From Gordionus sp. m RMFG-2023 (taxonomy: Eukaryota; Nematomorpha; Gordioida; Chordodea; Parachordodidae): a DNA stretch of 64,000 nucleotides. The DNA lies in contig NC_088777.1 of assembly GCF_954871325.1 (NCBI RefSeq), positions 23,785,366-23,849,365 on the forward strand, given 5' to 3'. The stretch's first letter is position 1; every line of letters begins with the position of its first letter. The notes beneath the pieces are model-generated. The model ran no database searches, had not been told where the DNA came from, and saw nothing but the letters and a program-made list of their open reading frames with translations. Of the stretch, positions 49,017 through 61,838 are shown in pieces. The translations under genes and the position numbers were made by a program.

Positions 49017-49613
49017 CTTTAAGATAGAAAAATCTAATTTTTCAAATTTCCGGCCAATTTAATATATAAGAATTAAAAAAGATTTATGGAAATAATACTA
49101 CCTTCAATTTTTTTATAATATTTAGCAAACATTATTAAGCACCTCTATTATATTTATAAAAAAAATTGGTCTGGGACATGGCCAGTTTCATTTAAAAAAT
49201 CTATAAAAATGATTAAAATGTATAAATATTTTTCCCCAAAGGGACGTCTTCACAAAATTATATATTAATTAGTTTTAAATGGTTTTTCTTAACTTATTTG
49301 ATATTATAAAAGTTATTCATTTTGTAATTGAAAATTCAATCAATTTTATATTTCCATCATTAAAATAAATTTGTCAATCTATAAAAGATATTCAATTTAT
49401 TACATTTATAATCAAATTATTGGCCCATAACATATATTTAAAAATTGAATATTAATATAAAATATGTTGAATCTAGTTTAGAGTTCTCGAATATATGTCA
49501 GAATTTTATATTTTTCTTATATGGCACCTTACATATTAAAAATAATTGTTATATAAATTATAATTAAAAAATTAGATAAATAACTTCATTTTAAAGGATT
49601 CTAATTTAGTACC
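49017..49613. other. A+T-rich stretch, nothing recognised
   Basis: No open frame, repeat end or motif is evident between the TIR element and the GAACGCGTTC element. Confidence 0.4.
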
Positions 49614-49909
49614 ATAAACATTTCTAAAAAAATCAAACGCGTTCAACGTTCATTGACAAAAATCGAACGCGTTCACGATCACCTTCAAAAAAAGGAACTC
49701 GTTCACGTTTGTTCAAAATTTTATGATAAATTTTAATTTAATATAAATAAATTATTATATTTAACACATATAGGACATGTTAAAAAATAATCGTTTTATT
49801 TTGATAATATAATTATAAATATAATAAAATAAAATATAGCGAATAAAAACATATTTTTATTTATGAAAAAATTTTCTTATTTATTTTTCTTAACAATGTT
49901 TTAAATAAT

Positions 49910-50035
49910 TTTATCTGATAGACAGGAACGCTTGGCAGTTAATACGGCATTAGCTATACTAAAAACGCGCTTTACAGGGGCAGATGAAGGGATTGCGGTA
50001 TTATACTTAATAAACAACTTTTTAACGTGGGGAAT
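49910..50035 (-). pseudogene. hAT dimerisation motif
   Basis: The minus-strand frame reads KKLFIKYNTAIPSSAPVKRV followed by FSIANAVLTAKRSCL, the canonical N....PSSAPVER.FS.A....T.KR..L motif (R to K at one position). The following frame is lost. It belongs to the hAT at 49614-51515. Confidence 0.85.
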
Positions 50036-50400
50036 TTATTAAAAACATTTATTTTTTTGTCCTTTGCTTAAATTGAGATTAGTTATCCTCCAATTCATCC
50101 TCTCTTCCTTGTCAAAAAAAAGGATATACGAAATTAACAGTTCTTGCATAATCATTTCTAGGGTTTTCAATGCATTTTTTCAATAATGCTATAAGTTTAT
50201 ATTTTATAGGTTCGTTCTGTGAATTGAAGCTTGAATACTGGATATATAATTGCAGAAATAACTTATTAATCTTCATATATATGTTCAAATCTTTAAAAAA
50301 ATAAAATATATGTATAATTAATTTGATAGCGATAGGTTTAATACCTTTTATTAATCCCATTTAATAATGCGTCTATAAATAGTTGACCATAATTAAGGAC

Positions 50401-50896
50401 TGTTGTGTTTCAACACTGTTTATAATTTATATTATCCATTGTACGATATAACTTGTTTATCATTTATATTTTCTCTTTGTTTGTACAATATTCGTATATT
50501 ACCATTTATATTTTTCTTTGTTCACTTATACCGAGCCTGTTTTGATTTCATTCTCAAAACTGGTTATAGCCAGTTTTCGAGATGGACAAGGATGACATTG
50601 ATATTTGTTTATTATCGTTTAATTGAAAAAATTGGGACTATATAAAGACCTCGGAAAAATGAATTGTGATCATTAAAATATTCTATTTTGTTTTGCTGTT
50701 TATAATATGATATGAAATTGATGTTTTACTATAAATTCGTGTTCCATTACTTTCTCGTCTTAGTTACTAGGATTCCATGACTAAAATGATATCCAAATCC
50801 GGTCCCCCTGTCCCCATATTCGACCATCTCGGACCCCCGAACTCGGACAATATCTTCTCTTCCCCTACGGTGGGACCCGTCTGTCCAACCATAACA
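50401..50896. mobile_element. Solo LTR fossil, gypsy-like, 496 bp
   Basis: It begins TGTTGTG and ends ATAACA (inverted TGTTRT/AYAACA), flanked by GGAC at 50397-50400 and 50897-50900. A TATA-like GACTATATAAAG lies near 50635 and an ATTAAA signal near 50672, as in an LTR promoter. No internal retroelement sequence is left. A related sequence at about 51565-51605 shows the site without the LTR. It is unrelated in sequence to the ends of the gypsy fossil at 26.2-28.2 kb. Confidence 0.75.
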
Positions 50897-50904
50897 GGAC
50901 ACTA

Positions 50905-52060
50905 ATTTTCTAATTTTAAAATAACTATCGTTATTGTTGGGGTCAAATAACCTATATGCATTTTTTCATCAAATTTATGATTTCTTAGTTATATTATATA
51001 AAATAATTAATATTACAATCAAATGTCGTTTTAAATTGGAACTTAAAAATTATGAAACTGATATAATACTTATAGTTCCATCAATATAGGATGTTACTGT
51101 AAAATATTTATCATATTTGGGCCATGGTAATGTTAATTCATCTGATTTTGAATTTTCAGAATCAGATAATGATGATGAAATAATAATATCCATGCGTATG
51201 CTAATCTATTAAATTAAAATATAAACAATAATATTCAAATGAATCAACTTTAATAATGGTTTGTAAAAAAAATTGAAATGTAAACAGTTGATTATAAAAT
51301 AGAAGACTTTTTTCTTAAAAATTTGTTTTAATATTAAATTTTTCAAATAAATAAAAATAAAAGGTGTTTTTAAAATTGAACGAAAGTTAAATTCGAACGT
51401 GTTCTGTTCGTCATAAAAAAGGAACGCGTTTACCTTTAAAGTTCGTCAAAGCCGTTCACCATTTTTTCAAAAACGGACTTCATTCGCGAACGCGTTCATA
51501 AAAAAATAAGTTATTTTTATGAATTTGCATTTAAAACTTTCATGAGCATATTTTGGCGAAATACTTCGTCTATCAATGGCTGACCAAATTTTAGGCCGCT
51601 AATTTTTTTTAATTTTAAAATAACTATCTTATTGTTGCCGTCAAGTAACCTAAATGCATTTTTTCTTCAAATTTAATGATTTTACTTAGTTATATATTAT
51701 ATTATATAAAATAATTAATATTAGAATCAAATGTCGTTTTAAATGGGAACTTGAAAATTTTGAAACTTATGTATTTCTGGGCACATTTTACATTTGGTAA
51801 GTATTGAATTAGTTCCTTCAATATATACTGTAAAAAATCATATATGGGCCATGGTGTTAATTCATCTGATTTTGAATTTTCAGAATCAGATGATGATGAT
51901 GAAATAATAATATCCATGCTAATGCTAATTTATTAAATAAAAATATAAACAATAATATCTAAATTAATAAACTATAATAATGGCGTGTTAAAAAAATTGA
52001 AATGTGAAAAAGGAAAAACAATTGATTTTAAAATATAAGGCTTTTTTCTTAAAAAATTCT
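50905..52060 (-). repeat. Two tandem copies of a hAT N-terminal exon region
   Basis: 50905-51330 and 51590-52060 are related along their length. On the minus strand both start MDIIISS, then SDSENSKSDELT and WP.YD, the beginning of a BED-type zinc finger. Copy 1 also keeps NLKRHL, the end of the finger. The longest frame is 51917-51702, 71 codons. They are offset by about 685 bp, either a local duplication or two hAT copies side by side. Confidence 0.75.
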
Positions 52061-52938
52061 GTAACACTATTCTAATTATATTGTAGCAAATTTACTTTCT
52101 GGTGACGCGGCAAAGTTTAGCTTTGGCCAGTGGCAGTTAATGGTCTAATATTAAAATATAACATTTTGGCAATACTTTGAAATGTAAAGGAATTAGCAGA
52201 TTCGGATAGATGTAAAAACTTTAAATATATTTCTTCCTGCTTTTGATCTTTTTTTCTAAAATACCAATAAAGGCTAACAAAAATTCGAATTATATTCATT
52301 TAACCGGGTAATTTAGCTTGTCTTGTCATGAAATATATTGTATTAAATTTAATATTTTTGGACATTATCCTATTTTACTGTTATATTATCATCTTTATCA
52401 TTAATGGCTCTCTGAATCTCATTTATGAGATTCCATCGCTTTCATTATCTTGTTAATTTTTTTAACAAGAAATCCTTTTTCTGTCAACTTTTTTTATTGG
52501 AGATTCTCATTTCTATCGTTGATATATTTATTGATTCAATAACGATTCTCTTCGATATGTTGAATATCAGGGTCTACAAATGCATCATTGTAATTTTGGG
52601 CTTTTTCGTTTATTAAAATATTTATCACTTATATTATCACATGTTAGAGATGAGATTCAAAATTCTTTAGAAAAATTTAATTAAAAATACCAATATTCTT
52701 GAATAATGTCTAATAAATATTTTTTCTTTAAATTGAATCGTCTAAAAAGATGAAAAAGAATTAAAAATTATGTTGAGAAATATTTTTTTTAAAATTATAC
52801 CAAAAATTAAATATAATTATGCCAACTTGTGTGTGAAGATGAAAATTATTTTGTTAATTTAGCGAGTTTTAGAAAATGATTTCTTTTAATGTGACACTCA
52901 TGATTTGCAACATGATGGCCTTTCATATTGAATCACAT
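52061..52938. other. Mostly non-coding; one minus-strand frame of unknown status
   Basis: Minus-strand frame 52299-52117 (60 codons, MNIIRIFVSLYWYFRKKDQK...) has no recognised homology and no clear splice context; a short G+C patch with GGTGACGCGGC is near 52100-52112. I would not call it a gene. Confidence 0.3.
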
Positions 52939-54658
52939 CAGGCGCGGACTGGCCATAAGACTAAGTGATTTTGCCCACGATGACGCGAGAAAATGTCGAT
53001 TTTTGAGGCCCATCGTAAAAAAAATATGGAAATTAGAGGCCGATCAGAAAAAAAAAATTGAAAATATATATTATTTCTTTTTATCATATAATTTATGACT
53101 TTTCTCTTATCATATTTCATTTAATATTTTTTGAGGATTATCATTTAAATATTGCTATTTTATGGGTTTTTTTCAAAAAAAAATGCGGGTCCTTTTAATT
53201 AAGAGTCAAGTTTTTTAAAATATTTTTTTATTCATTATTTTATAATTTACAACCAATGAGTTGGGCATGTTACTTAATTTAACGCCTACCATTATTAAAT
53301 ATAACGGCTAAGGTACCATTTCACTTCAAAGATAATCTAAAGGTTATGTTGTCTTTATTTAGAACATGTAACGGTTACAAAAAGTTCTTACTAAAATAAA
53401 AAGTAGTATTATAAAATTTATTAATATTTTATAAAAATCAAATATTATCAATTTAAAACATTCATTCTATAAAATACTAATTTTTCATATGAATTTTTGT
53501 CTCCTGTTTGGTCTTTCAAATTTGCAAATCAAAATATGGGCTACACGGGATTGATAAATATGTATTGCAATGAATATATTTCTAATATTTTATATTTATG
53601 CTGTATATTTATTTCAAATGATGGATCAAGATATAGGATTCTTTCAATTTATCTCTGTACTATAAACTTTGGACAAAAAAATCATTTTTATCAGTTCTAT
53701 CTTTTAAATTAATATTTTATAATAAAAAGGCGATAATGTTTTTATCGGTATTTCACAATCTATAATACAAAATTCAATTTCACCACAATAGTATCATCGT
53801 TTGTTTAAGAAGATAATAAACAATATATAACTAAATTCCACAATGAAAAGATTTGAAATTGGAGAAATTCTATTCGCAGTTCTATTAAATTCCTTTGTTT
53901 TCTGTTAATCAATATAATCAGACATTCCATTTTAACTTTTAATATATATTTATAAAAATCATTACATTAAAAAATCGAAAAATTTTTTAAGTAATGAAAA
54001 ACAACCCTTACTTTACATTACACGAACAAACATAATGGTTAGAGAACCTCTTTATATTTAATGTTATGTAACGCAACGCTACTTATAATTCTTGCCCAAC
54101 TCTGCACATTTATTTCTTTAACATATTAGTAAATTGTTAAAGAAATTGTTGATGCAAATAGAACTCGAATATATGGTTATTTGCTCCAAAGTTGTGAGTT
54201 ATTTCGAGACAATATTGAGTTAGCCGTTTTAAAAAATCGGCTCAAAATGAGCCGTTTAACAACACAACTCAGAACAGTGTGATGTGATGTATGTAGATTT
54301 TATATTACAATAAGTAATTATTTTATATGTGCAATTAGTATTGATTTATATGTTTAATATATACTTTATTATATGCATAATTGCGATAAGTATGATTTTA
54401 TATGTGCAATTTCTTAAATAAAATATGGGATTTTCATTTCATATGAGTCTTTTTTAAATAAAAATGTGATAACTGTAATATTGTGTTTCACCCATCTTTT
54501 TAGAATTTTAGTTTAAAATATAAGAAATAATATAAACAAGCCATTAAAGGGATCCCGCCTAATGCCCGCAAATAGGGATATGGGAGAGAAGCCCCGTAAA
54601 AATGAGGCCGCTAGAAAACATTTGCCCACGAGGCTGTAGCATCGTCAGTCCGACCCTG
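52939..54658. mobile_element. hAT element, CAGGGTCGGACTG family, non-coding
   Basis: Left end CAGGCGCGGACTGGCC, right end CAGTCCGACCCTG. The subterminal segment TTTTGCCCACGA is shared and inverted. Flanks AATCACAT (52931-52938) and AATTACAC (54659-54666), six of eight identical. 1.7 kb, A+T-rich interior with no transposase motif. A smaller inserted end of the GTGTTGTTAAAC type lies near 54235-54270. Ends like this are common among animal hATs. Confidence 0.75.
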
Positions 54659-56695
54659 AATTACACTATAAATTTATGTATCATTTATTACTATTATATA
54701 AATAATAGGTAGAGATAACCCACACATCATCTAATCATCCTTATCTCTGTTTTTTCTAATTAATAAGCTTTTTTAAAATTTTAATATAAAAAACGAAAAT
54801 TATTTTAAAATGTTATAAAATAAGAATATAAAATTCTTTATAAAAACTGTGACTGATACTTATTAATCGAAATTGAATGATAATAATTTTATCCGGATAT
54901 AAATGAGAAGTTAAATTATTTTCTAAACATAAAATCATGAGGTTTAAACCAGTTCACGAACATTTATATCAATTCGATTTAGGTTCGGGTAGAAAATGAT
55001 TTAACTATTAAGGTTCAATAAAATACTGGTTTAAAGGTTCGAGTTCGGTTTAGATTCCTACCCATTTCATATCAAGTTTGTCTTTTACCTCTTTTGGGCG
55101 AAATATGCTAATCTGCCATTACTTCCTTAATTTTCCCATTTAATATCAAGTTGCTTATATTATCTTTTGACACTTTAAGAAAAATAGCTATAGGCAAAAT
55201 ATTGTTGGCAAAACGCTCTCCAACCGAATATATAATAAATTTTATTTATTAAATAACATTTTTAAATGATAATCTCTTTAATTCCATATAATGTAAACTA
55301 TCAAAATTATTATAATATTTATTAATTTTCTTAATTCTGGATAGAAATTTTTTAAATATTTTATTACATACTATAGGTGAATGCTCTTATTCTTCAAGCC
55401 AAATCAATAGAGAATTTATCTTCCATGTATGAAGGATGGATGTCCTGGATTTAAATTTAAAATAAAATTTGCAATTTATATTAAATGTGAATCTGTCTGG
55501 CGTATTTTATATTAACTATCGAATATTAAATAAATGATGCAAAAAAATAAACTGTTATATTTAACCATTTCTTAATATAAAATAATAATTGTATGCTAAG
55601 TTCGAGCTCGGAAAATATAAATAAGATATTTCGAACCTCTGTTTTATTTTCGAATAAAATATTTATAGATTATTATAATAAAAATTGAAATGGATCATGA
55701 AGGTTGGGGGTAGTATAAGCATCCACCTCCGGTCAAACGTATTTTTGAGAGAGTGTTCGACTATGGTCGATATTACTGGGGTGTCAGGGAAAGGAGAATC
55801 GCTTTTCTAGTAATCTTAATCATACTAAAAACCAAAAAGGACTGCGGAACGAATAGATCTCATAATTATAAAAATATGAAATATGTGGCATGGATACTCC
55901 ATATTCTAGTAATATCTTGTGATCTACCTATTATTCAAATTTAACGACTGTTTAATTCCTCATATTCTCTATATTTATATATGTATAGGTCAAGACCTCT
56001 ATAATATATTAAAAACGGAGAAACGAAAAATATATAATTATTATAATGTTCTATATCCACATTTTACAAATGTTAAAAGGTGTTTTTAAATTATATGATC
56101 TATTTCGACAAATAAAAACGTAGAAAACTTTTTTTTATACGATAAGTGATTCTTAGAATATCTACACAACTTATCATTGCTTATCCTAAAATAGTATTCT
56201 CAATAGACTATACATTTAAAAAAATGAATATGGAACAAAAAAATTAACAACTTCAATATAATTAGGGAAAATGATCCATATTAAGAATAGCATTATAAAA
56301 TATTGTTTTTATTTAAAGAAAATAATTATAGTTTTAATAACCTAAAATTTATTTTTACTCAAAAACATTAATTAGACTCCAAAAATGAATTTTATTTAGT
56401 AAAATATATTTTATTTGTGATATAAAATAATAAATATCAGAGAAAATATTGGAAAATTTAATTCATGATTAAATAGTTCAAATAAATTTCATATAATTGG
56501 CTTCTGATTTTGGAAAGTATTTGCATAATTTTGAGTAGGGTTGCTAAATAGTCAAGTTTTCTACACTTAACTTGAGCAGGAGTCGTTAAAAACGGCTCAG
56601 GCTCGAGAGGCTCAATGAGCCGACTCTTTGACCTATTTTATATATAAATTTATTTATATTTTTTAACTATTAATACTTTTTCTTATTTTTATATA
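54659..56695. other. A+T-rich stretch without an identified gene
   Basis: At 54950-55070 there is a degraded repeat with GGTTCGGGT/GGTTTAAAGGTTCGAG. At 55695-55950 a slightly G+C-richer segment has a 63-codon + frame (FDYGRYYWGVRERRI...) that I cannot match. At 56540-56640 a hAT-like end with GGGTTGCTAAATAGTCAAG and GAGCCGACTC is present. Otherwise nothing. Confidence 0.4.
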
Positions 56696-56955
56696 TGTCG
56701 TATTGGGATATGGAATCATGTGGGATTCAGAATCCCAAATGGGGATTCGAGATCTTGAATTCCCACGTTATATTCGGAATCTTTTTTTAAAAAAGATTCC
56801 GTTAATACATATTAAATTAAATAATAAATTGGGGGTCTTATTACATTTTAATAAATTTTGGTCGATGTTTAGCAAATTAAGTTTATTTCTTGTCATAAGA
56901 TTATTTTTCCAATTTCAAAATATGCCTAAAAATATTAACCAAAAAAAATACAAAT

Positions 56956-58019
56956 GCTTTTTTCAAAAACACCTGAAGTGCCCCTCCTTTTTAAAATTGG
57001 GTAGCGGGAGCTAGCTCCTTTTAGGGCTGAAGCGGAGGAGCGCCGCTCCACTGCTCCTTTAAATTTAAGGTATAAATTAAATTATTTTTTAAATAATAAT
57101 GTTTGTTAATTAAAATTCAATAAAAATGAAATTTTATTTAATTTAAATTTATCCATTAATAAATTTTGAGCCGAGTTTTATATTGGTTTTTCATGTAATC
57201 ATTTTAAATATTAAACATCGAGTTTTCCATTTTTTCTATTGAAAATTTTTTGGAAAATCTTGTAAGTCATATTAATATTCATTTTGTAGATATATAATAA
57301 AAAATAGTTTTAGATATTATGGATTTAGAGATCATAGGAAAAAAATATTTTAAACTTCTAAAAGATGTTGATTTAAGGGCAAAATGCCTTTTGTGGTTAA
57401 GAAAAGTATTTCATTTTCAAAAGCGAGCAGCTTTAATCTAAAAAAGCATTTAAAAGTAAAAAACCTTTCTTTTAAATCAAAATGTTAACTATTTTTTTTT
57501 ATTTATGAATAATTTTTTTTAAAATCGTTATAATTATCTTTGGGCAATTCATTATGGTTGAGCCTGGGTTGTTTTTAAAATATATTTTAATATTTATTTT
57601 AATTTTCTCATTACTTGTTTAGCCTCCTTTTTTATACCTGAATTAAAAAATATCTTTATAAAATACAATACCCGGCTTCCCTCTAGTGCTCCAATGGAGC
57701 GCTTATTTAGTATTGCAAAACAGGTCATAGGGGAGAAGCATGGATGTTTTTTAGATTCTAATTTCGAAAATTTATTACGTTTAAAGGCTAATAAAAGATT
57801 ACAAATATTTTGATAGATCATTTAATATAAATAAAACCTTTTGATAAAAAATATGATTTTGTTTCTCATACCTTCTAAATCAAAGGAGCGGTTATGGAAT
57901 GGCGCTCCATTACTTGGAGTGGGAGCTAGCTCCTTTTAAAAATGTATTAGCGGGAGCTATCTCCTTTTGAGAAGGTAGGAGCGGGAGGGGGAGCTAGCTA
58001 CTTTTAAAAAGGAGCGTTA
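56956..58019 (+). mobile_element. hAT element, deleted, copy 2 (GGAGCGG type)
   Basis: The left part starts TTTTTCAAAAACACCTGAAG as in copy 1; the right end is GGAGCGTTAACAACTCTG. C-terminal coding remains at 57643-57813 on the + strand: NIFIKYNTRLPSSAPMERLF, then SIAKQVIGEKHGCFLDS, ending in a stop. The region before it that is open in copy 1 is broken here. About 85% or better similarity to copy 1 by eye. Confidence 0.82.
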
Positions 58020-58144
58020 ACAACTCTGACAAATAGTATATTATTAAATTATACAATTAGAAGATTATATTCAAATATTTAATATATTATTGCAATTACC
58101 AACAAAAGGCTGCTAAGATATTACACTATGCATAGGGATATTTT

Positions 58145-58381
58145 TTGATTTTGTTTCTAAAGCTATATCTAAATATTAATATCATTAATGAAATTCTAGA
58201 AAAAATAAAAAAAAAATATTGTAAAATTATATGTAAGTATTTAAGTTGCAATATTAAATTTTTTTATACAAAGGATGCAAAGAAAGCTCATATATATAGA
58301 TTTGCAAATCATAACTTGTTTCAGAATATTTTACAAAGTTATATACAAATTTTTGAAAAAACTGATGGTAAAAAGTTTTGA
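58145..58381 (+). CDS. Hypothetical frame inside the TIR element
   Basis: 78 codons, Lys/Ile-rich (LEKIKKKYCKIICKYLSCN, then KKAHIYRFANHNLFQN), no ATG at its start. It lies between the hAT and the LINE, inside the element at 56696-62152, so it may be a remnant of that element's own protein. Could also be chance in A+T-rich DNA. Confidence 0.25.
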   Translation: MILFLKLYLNINIINEILEKIKKKYCKIICKYLSCNIKFFYTKDAKKAHIYRFANHNLFQNILQSYIQIFEKTDGKKF

Positions 58382-58749
58382 AAATTTAAAAAAAAATAAA
58401 TTGCGACAATATTTTATTTTGTGAAAACTCCCTTTATTAATGTTTTGAAACGCTGTCACGAGAATAATATTTTTTTGATAATATTTATTTTTTTACATTT
58501 AATTTAATAAACTCTTTTTCCGAGTATTTAATGATTTAAAGCATAAAAGTATTACATATTAAATATCTCTAAAAAATAAAATTTTCTGTGCTAGCCAGGC
58601 GGCAAAAAAAGGAAGAAAAAAAATATAATTTAATTGTTTTAAAAAAAAGATTCCGAATCCCCTTAATTTTTAAAAAATTTTTATTTTTATAATAACCACA
58701 TATACTCCTCAAATTAATTTATGTATATAAAATATATAATTATTTAAAG

Positions 58750-58907
58750 TGCTAAAAATATTTAGGAGCTTCCCAGAATGTTACAAACTATGGGAAAACA
58801 TCGTTCGCAAAATGGGTCGCATGAATAAAAGATACGGGTGTTTCAAGAATAACCTTAAATGTTCAACGAAATGCCATATTGCATTGAATAATTGTTCCAA
58901 TAAATAA
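58750..58907 (+). pseudogene. Cys-rich CXC-like fragment
   Basis: The + frame reads FPECYKLWENIVRKMGRMNK and then GCFKNNLKCSTKCHIALNNC, with a stop after SNK. The spacing of C, NN, C...C and C resembles the C.CKKN...C...C......C.N motif found at the end of several transposon polyproteins. Probably a C-terminal relic of the element at 56696-62152. No catalytic domain seen. Confidence 0.35.
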
Positions 58908-58956
58908 TTTTTTTTAATTCGGATTTTTTATAAATATATATATATTTTTTTTCTCT

Positions 58957-59526
58957 TTAGCTTTCACCTTTTCTGGTGGTAAGCTCCTTCAACATCTCTC
59001 TCCACTTTATGTTATTCATACAATCTCTTTTATCTATTTTATACTTCTTTATATTGGCTCTAACTTTATGGCCCCATTGAAGTTTTGGCCTTCCTCTTTT
59101 ACGTTTGCCCATCGCTTCCAAACTTTCAACTTTATTTCCTATGTAGTTTATAGGCCTTCTCATTGTGTGCCCATACCACCTAAGTTTGTTTACCATTAAC
59201 TTAGTCTTAATGGGCACTACCTTTAAACTATTTAGTATTCTTGTACTGCGCACCTTATCCTTTCTTGTTACCCCAGCAATCATCCTCAGCATTCTCATCT
59301 CCATAGTTTGTAGACTTCTCTCGTCTGATTCTTTGGTTGGCCATGTTTCCGAACTATATAGAATAGTTGGTTGTACTATGGAACTGTAAATTTTTCCCTT
59401 TAATTTGTGTGGGATTCTTTTGTCAAATAGCACTCCAGATAAAGATCTCCACTTTAACCACCCTTGATTAATCTTACTCTTTATCTCTTTTTCTATTGTG
59501 CCGTTTGTTTGTATAGTGGAGCCCAA
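58957..59526 (-). pseudogene. LINE C-terminal domain
   Basis: 189 codons in one frame: YSSIVQPTILYSSETWPTKE (the LLYG.E.W region), METRMLRMI-like MEMRMLRMIAGVTRKDKVRS, KLRWYGHTMRRP, then GKRKRGRPKLQWGHKV and a final KWREMLKEL before the stop. This basic tail is characteristic of the family and usually full at this length. Frame intact here. Confidence 0.88.
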
Positions 59527-59659
59527 ATATTTGCAGCTTTCAATTGCGGATATCTGCCATTCATTTATATCATTACTCTCTATTTACTTTTAATCCGTGC
59601 GTTTCTAGGATATTTATCCACTAACCTTTCTTTCATTTCATCCTTGGATTCGGCAAGTA

Positions 59660-60799
59660 TCACAATATCATCTGCAAATAAAATATTCCACGGGACTGTT
59701 TGAGGTGTGGGCTGAGAGCCGACCCTTGATGAACTCCTTCGGTTATATTGTGCAGATATCCTATACAGATAAGTTTTCTTGGGATTCTATCGAATGCCTT
59801 TTCTAGATCGAGAAAGACCATGTGTAGCTTTTTGTTCTTTTCCCTGTATTTTTCACTCATTTGCCTAATTGCATGAATAGCATCGGTTGTTGATCTTCCA
59901 CATAAAGCCAAACTGAGTCTCTCCTATTTCGATTATATCTCTTAATCTTTTTTCTAGTATTTTTTCGTATAGTTTTAGACAGTGTGACATTAGTTTTATG
60001 CCCCTGTAATTTTGACAATTGTGTGGATCCCCTTTATTTTTGAAGATAGGAACTAGATAGATTTCCAAGTATTTTATTGTACAGATTTGTGAGATGTATT
60101 CCATCATCTCCTAGTGCTTTAAGGCTTTCATATCGTCTGGACCCCTAGCTTTGTTGTTTTTCATATGCTTGAGGCATGTGATTATTTCTTGTTCTGTTAT
60201 AGGTTGTACAAGGTTTTGACAAGGGGATGTGTGGGAATTAAAGTTGAGAAGCTCCTGAAAATATTCTTTCCATCTATTCATTATTTCTTTTTTCTTTATT
60301 ATCAATCACCTTTATTTTTGATTACTTTCGGAGCTCCGTTTATACCCCTAGAGTTCTTTTCTCGCTGTTTGGCTAATCTGTATATTTTATTTTGCCCTTC
60401 TTTGGTATGTAGATCTTCGTACATGTAATCGTATGCCATAGATTTGGCCCTAGCCACCGCCTTTGTAGCTAATCTCTTGGATTTTTTGTATCTTGACTTG
60501 TCATCTGCATTTTTGGATTTGTACCATATTAAAGGGCTTTTTTCTCCTGTATACTCTTGATTCCACCACCATAGTTCTTTGTGTGATTTGTTGCCTCCTC
60601 TTGTCAAGCCTAGCGTCGATTTTGCAGTGTCTATTAATCTGGATGTCCAGATTTTTTCACTGACTTGTGAGCAATTTATTGTTTCAATGTTTGCATTGAT
60701 TGCAAAGGCATCTGTCATTGTTTTTAATTTGCCCCATTTGATGCATGGTTCAAGTTTTATCTTATTTTGAGTGGATTTATTTGAGATTTGTAAATCCAT
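59660..60799 (-). pseudogene. LINE linker and reverse transcriptase fragments
   Basis: Pieces, minus strand: 60799-60302 (linker: KELWWWNQEYTGEKSP, then KSKRLATKAVARAKSMAYDY); 60305-60111 (WKEYFQELLN, ITCLKHMKNNKARGPDDM); 60107-59865 (LVPIFKNKGDPHNCQNYRGI, LKLYEKILEKRL); 59911-59660 (FLDLEKAFDRIPR, HQGSALSP). RT motifs 1-4 are thus present; the active-site FADD region follows, out of frame. At least three frame changes. Confidence 0.85.
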
Positions 60800-60801
60800 G
60801 A

Positions 60802-61482
60802 TTAGAGCTTGTGTTGCGCGGCGATATCTTCTCCTGGGATGACTTTGCAGTCTACATCTTTTAATCTTCTGCGAGAGATTAGCATGTAATCTATCTGTGT
60901 TTTCCTATTACCACTTTCATATGTTATTAAATGACTGTCTTTTTTCCTATAGTAGGTGTTGGTTAAGGCAAGGTCGAAGGCTTGCGCAAATTTCAGTACG
61001 TCCTCTCCTTCATCATTTCTTTCTCCGTATCCAAAACCACCATGATGCCTTTTGTAGCTATCTCTTGCTTTCCCCACATGCGCATTTAAGTCACCACCAA
61101 TTATGACTAGGTCATCCTTAGGGATTTCCATTACAGCTTCATCAAGGATAGCTCTAAGGTCATCTTTCTCTTCTTCCTTGCAACCCGTTTGAGGAGCATA
61201 TACTGATAGGATGTGTAGTATTGATTGACCAATGCAGAGTTTTATCTTCATTAGTCTATCAGAGATCCTGTTGACTTCTACTACTGAAGAGGTTAGGTCT
61301 TGGCTGAGGATGATGCCGACACCATTCCTATTGCTAACAAGTCCATTATAGTACAATTTATACCCATCTCCAATCATCAAAGTTTTCTGTCCTTTCCATT
61401 TCGTATCTTGTATGCACGCTATATCAACTTTTCTCTTATTCAACATTGATGCCAATTCTCGTCTTACCTTTAAGCGTCCCAA
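60802..61482 (-). pseudogene. LINE apurinic/apyrimidinic endonuclease domain
   Basis: 227 codons in one frame. Motifs: DIACIQDTKWKG (catalytic Gln/Asp-Thr region), GVGIIL, SVYAPQTG, IIGGDLNAHVGK (GD.NA), GERNDEGEDVLKFA, LTNTYY and QIDYMLISRR (DY). The final SD.H-type region is represented by AAQHKL. The frame stops here, and the next domain continues in another frame 3 bases away (60799). The start is in mid-protein: the upstream piece LASLNIGTLKGKT is in a different frame (61618-61436). Confidence 0.88.
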
Positions 61483-61759
61483 TATTCAAACTTGCCAGTC
61501 TTGTCTTCTTTGCTTTGACCTTTATTTTATTTTTCATAGGATGGAGGTCTACACCCTGCGCGTCGCATGGAGGGAACGCCGTAGCTTTCATATTCATATT
61601 TCCATTTATTTCTGTCATTTTGTTTATTGGACAGATATCCTTAGCACCCGACTGTCCAGGCCTGTCGGTGACCGGGGTGTTTTCTCTAAGCTCCGAAATT
61701 CATCATACCATATGTCTTTACACATCAGTCATCGAAGAAAAACTTTGAAAGTTTTTGTT

Positions 61760-61838
61760 CCTTACCAGGATTGAACCTGCGTCTTTGTTCATACTCGTGT
61801 TTCCAATCGTACATCTTACCCATTAGGCCACCCCGGCG
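61760..61838 (-). ncRNA. tRNA-like sequence at the LINE 5' end
   Basis: On the minus strand it starts GCCGGGGTGGCCTAATGGG, containing a good pol III A box (TGGCCTAATGG), and about 45 bases later a B box (GGTTCAATCC). The acceptor stem does not pair and the anticodon arm is poor, so it is tRNA-derived rather than a working tRNA. Its position at the head of the LINE suggests an internal promoter or an attached SINE. Confidence 0.6.

Larger units (their letters stand above)
49614..51515 (-). mobile_element. hAT element with GAACGCGTTC subterminal repeats, host of a solo LTR
   Basis: Left (49630-49720) and right (51400-51500) blocks carry several GAACGCGTTC palindromes and GTTCACG/CGTTCAC steps. 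On the minus strand the order is right-to-left: BED-finger exon trace (51210-50905), solo LTR, degraded middle (ORF 50360-50112), then the dimerisation motif. Exact ends and target duplication not settled. Confidence 0.65.

Noticed and set aside
53497-53712. 71-codon + strand frame
   Set aside because: It lies inside the non-coding hAT at 52939-54658 and matches no transposase motif.
60165-61774. Several + strand open frames in the LINE
   Set aside because: Shadows of the endonuclease and reverse transcriptase read on the minus strand.
61760-61838. Functional tRNA gene
   Set aside because: The 3' acceptor side does not pair with GCCGGGG and the anticodon arm is irregular; only the A and B boxes are convincing.
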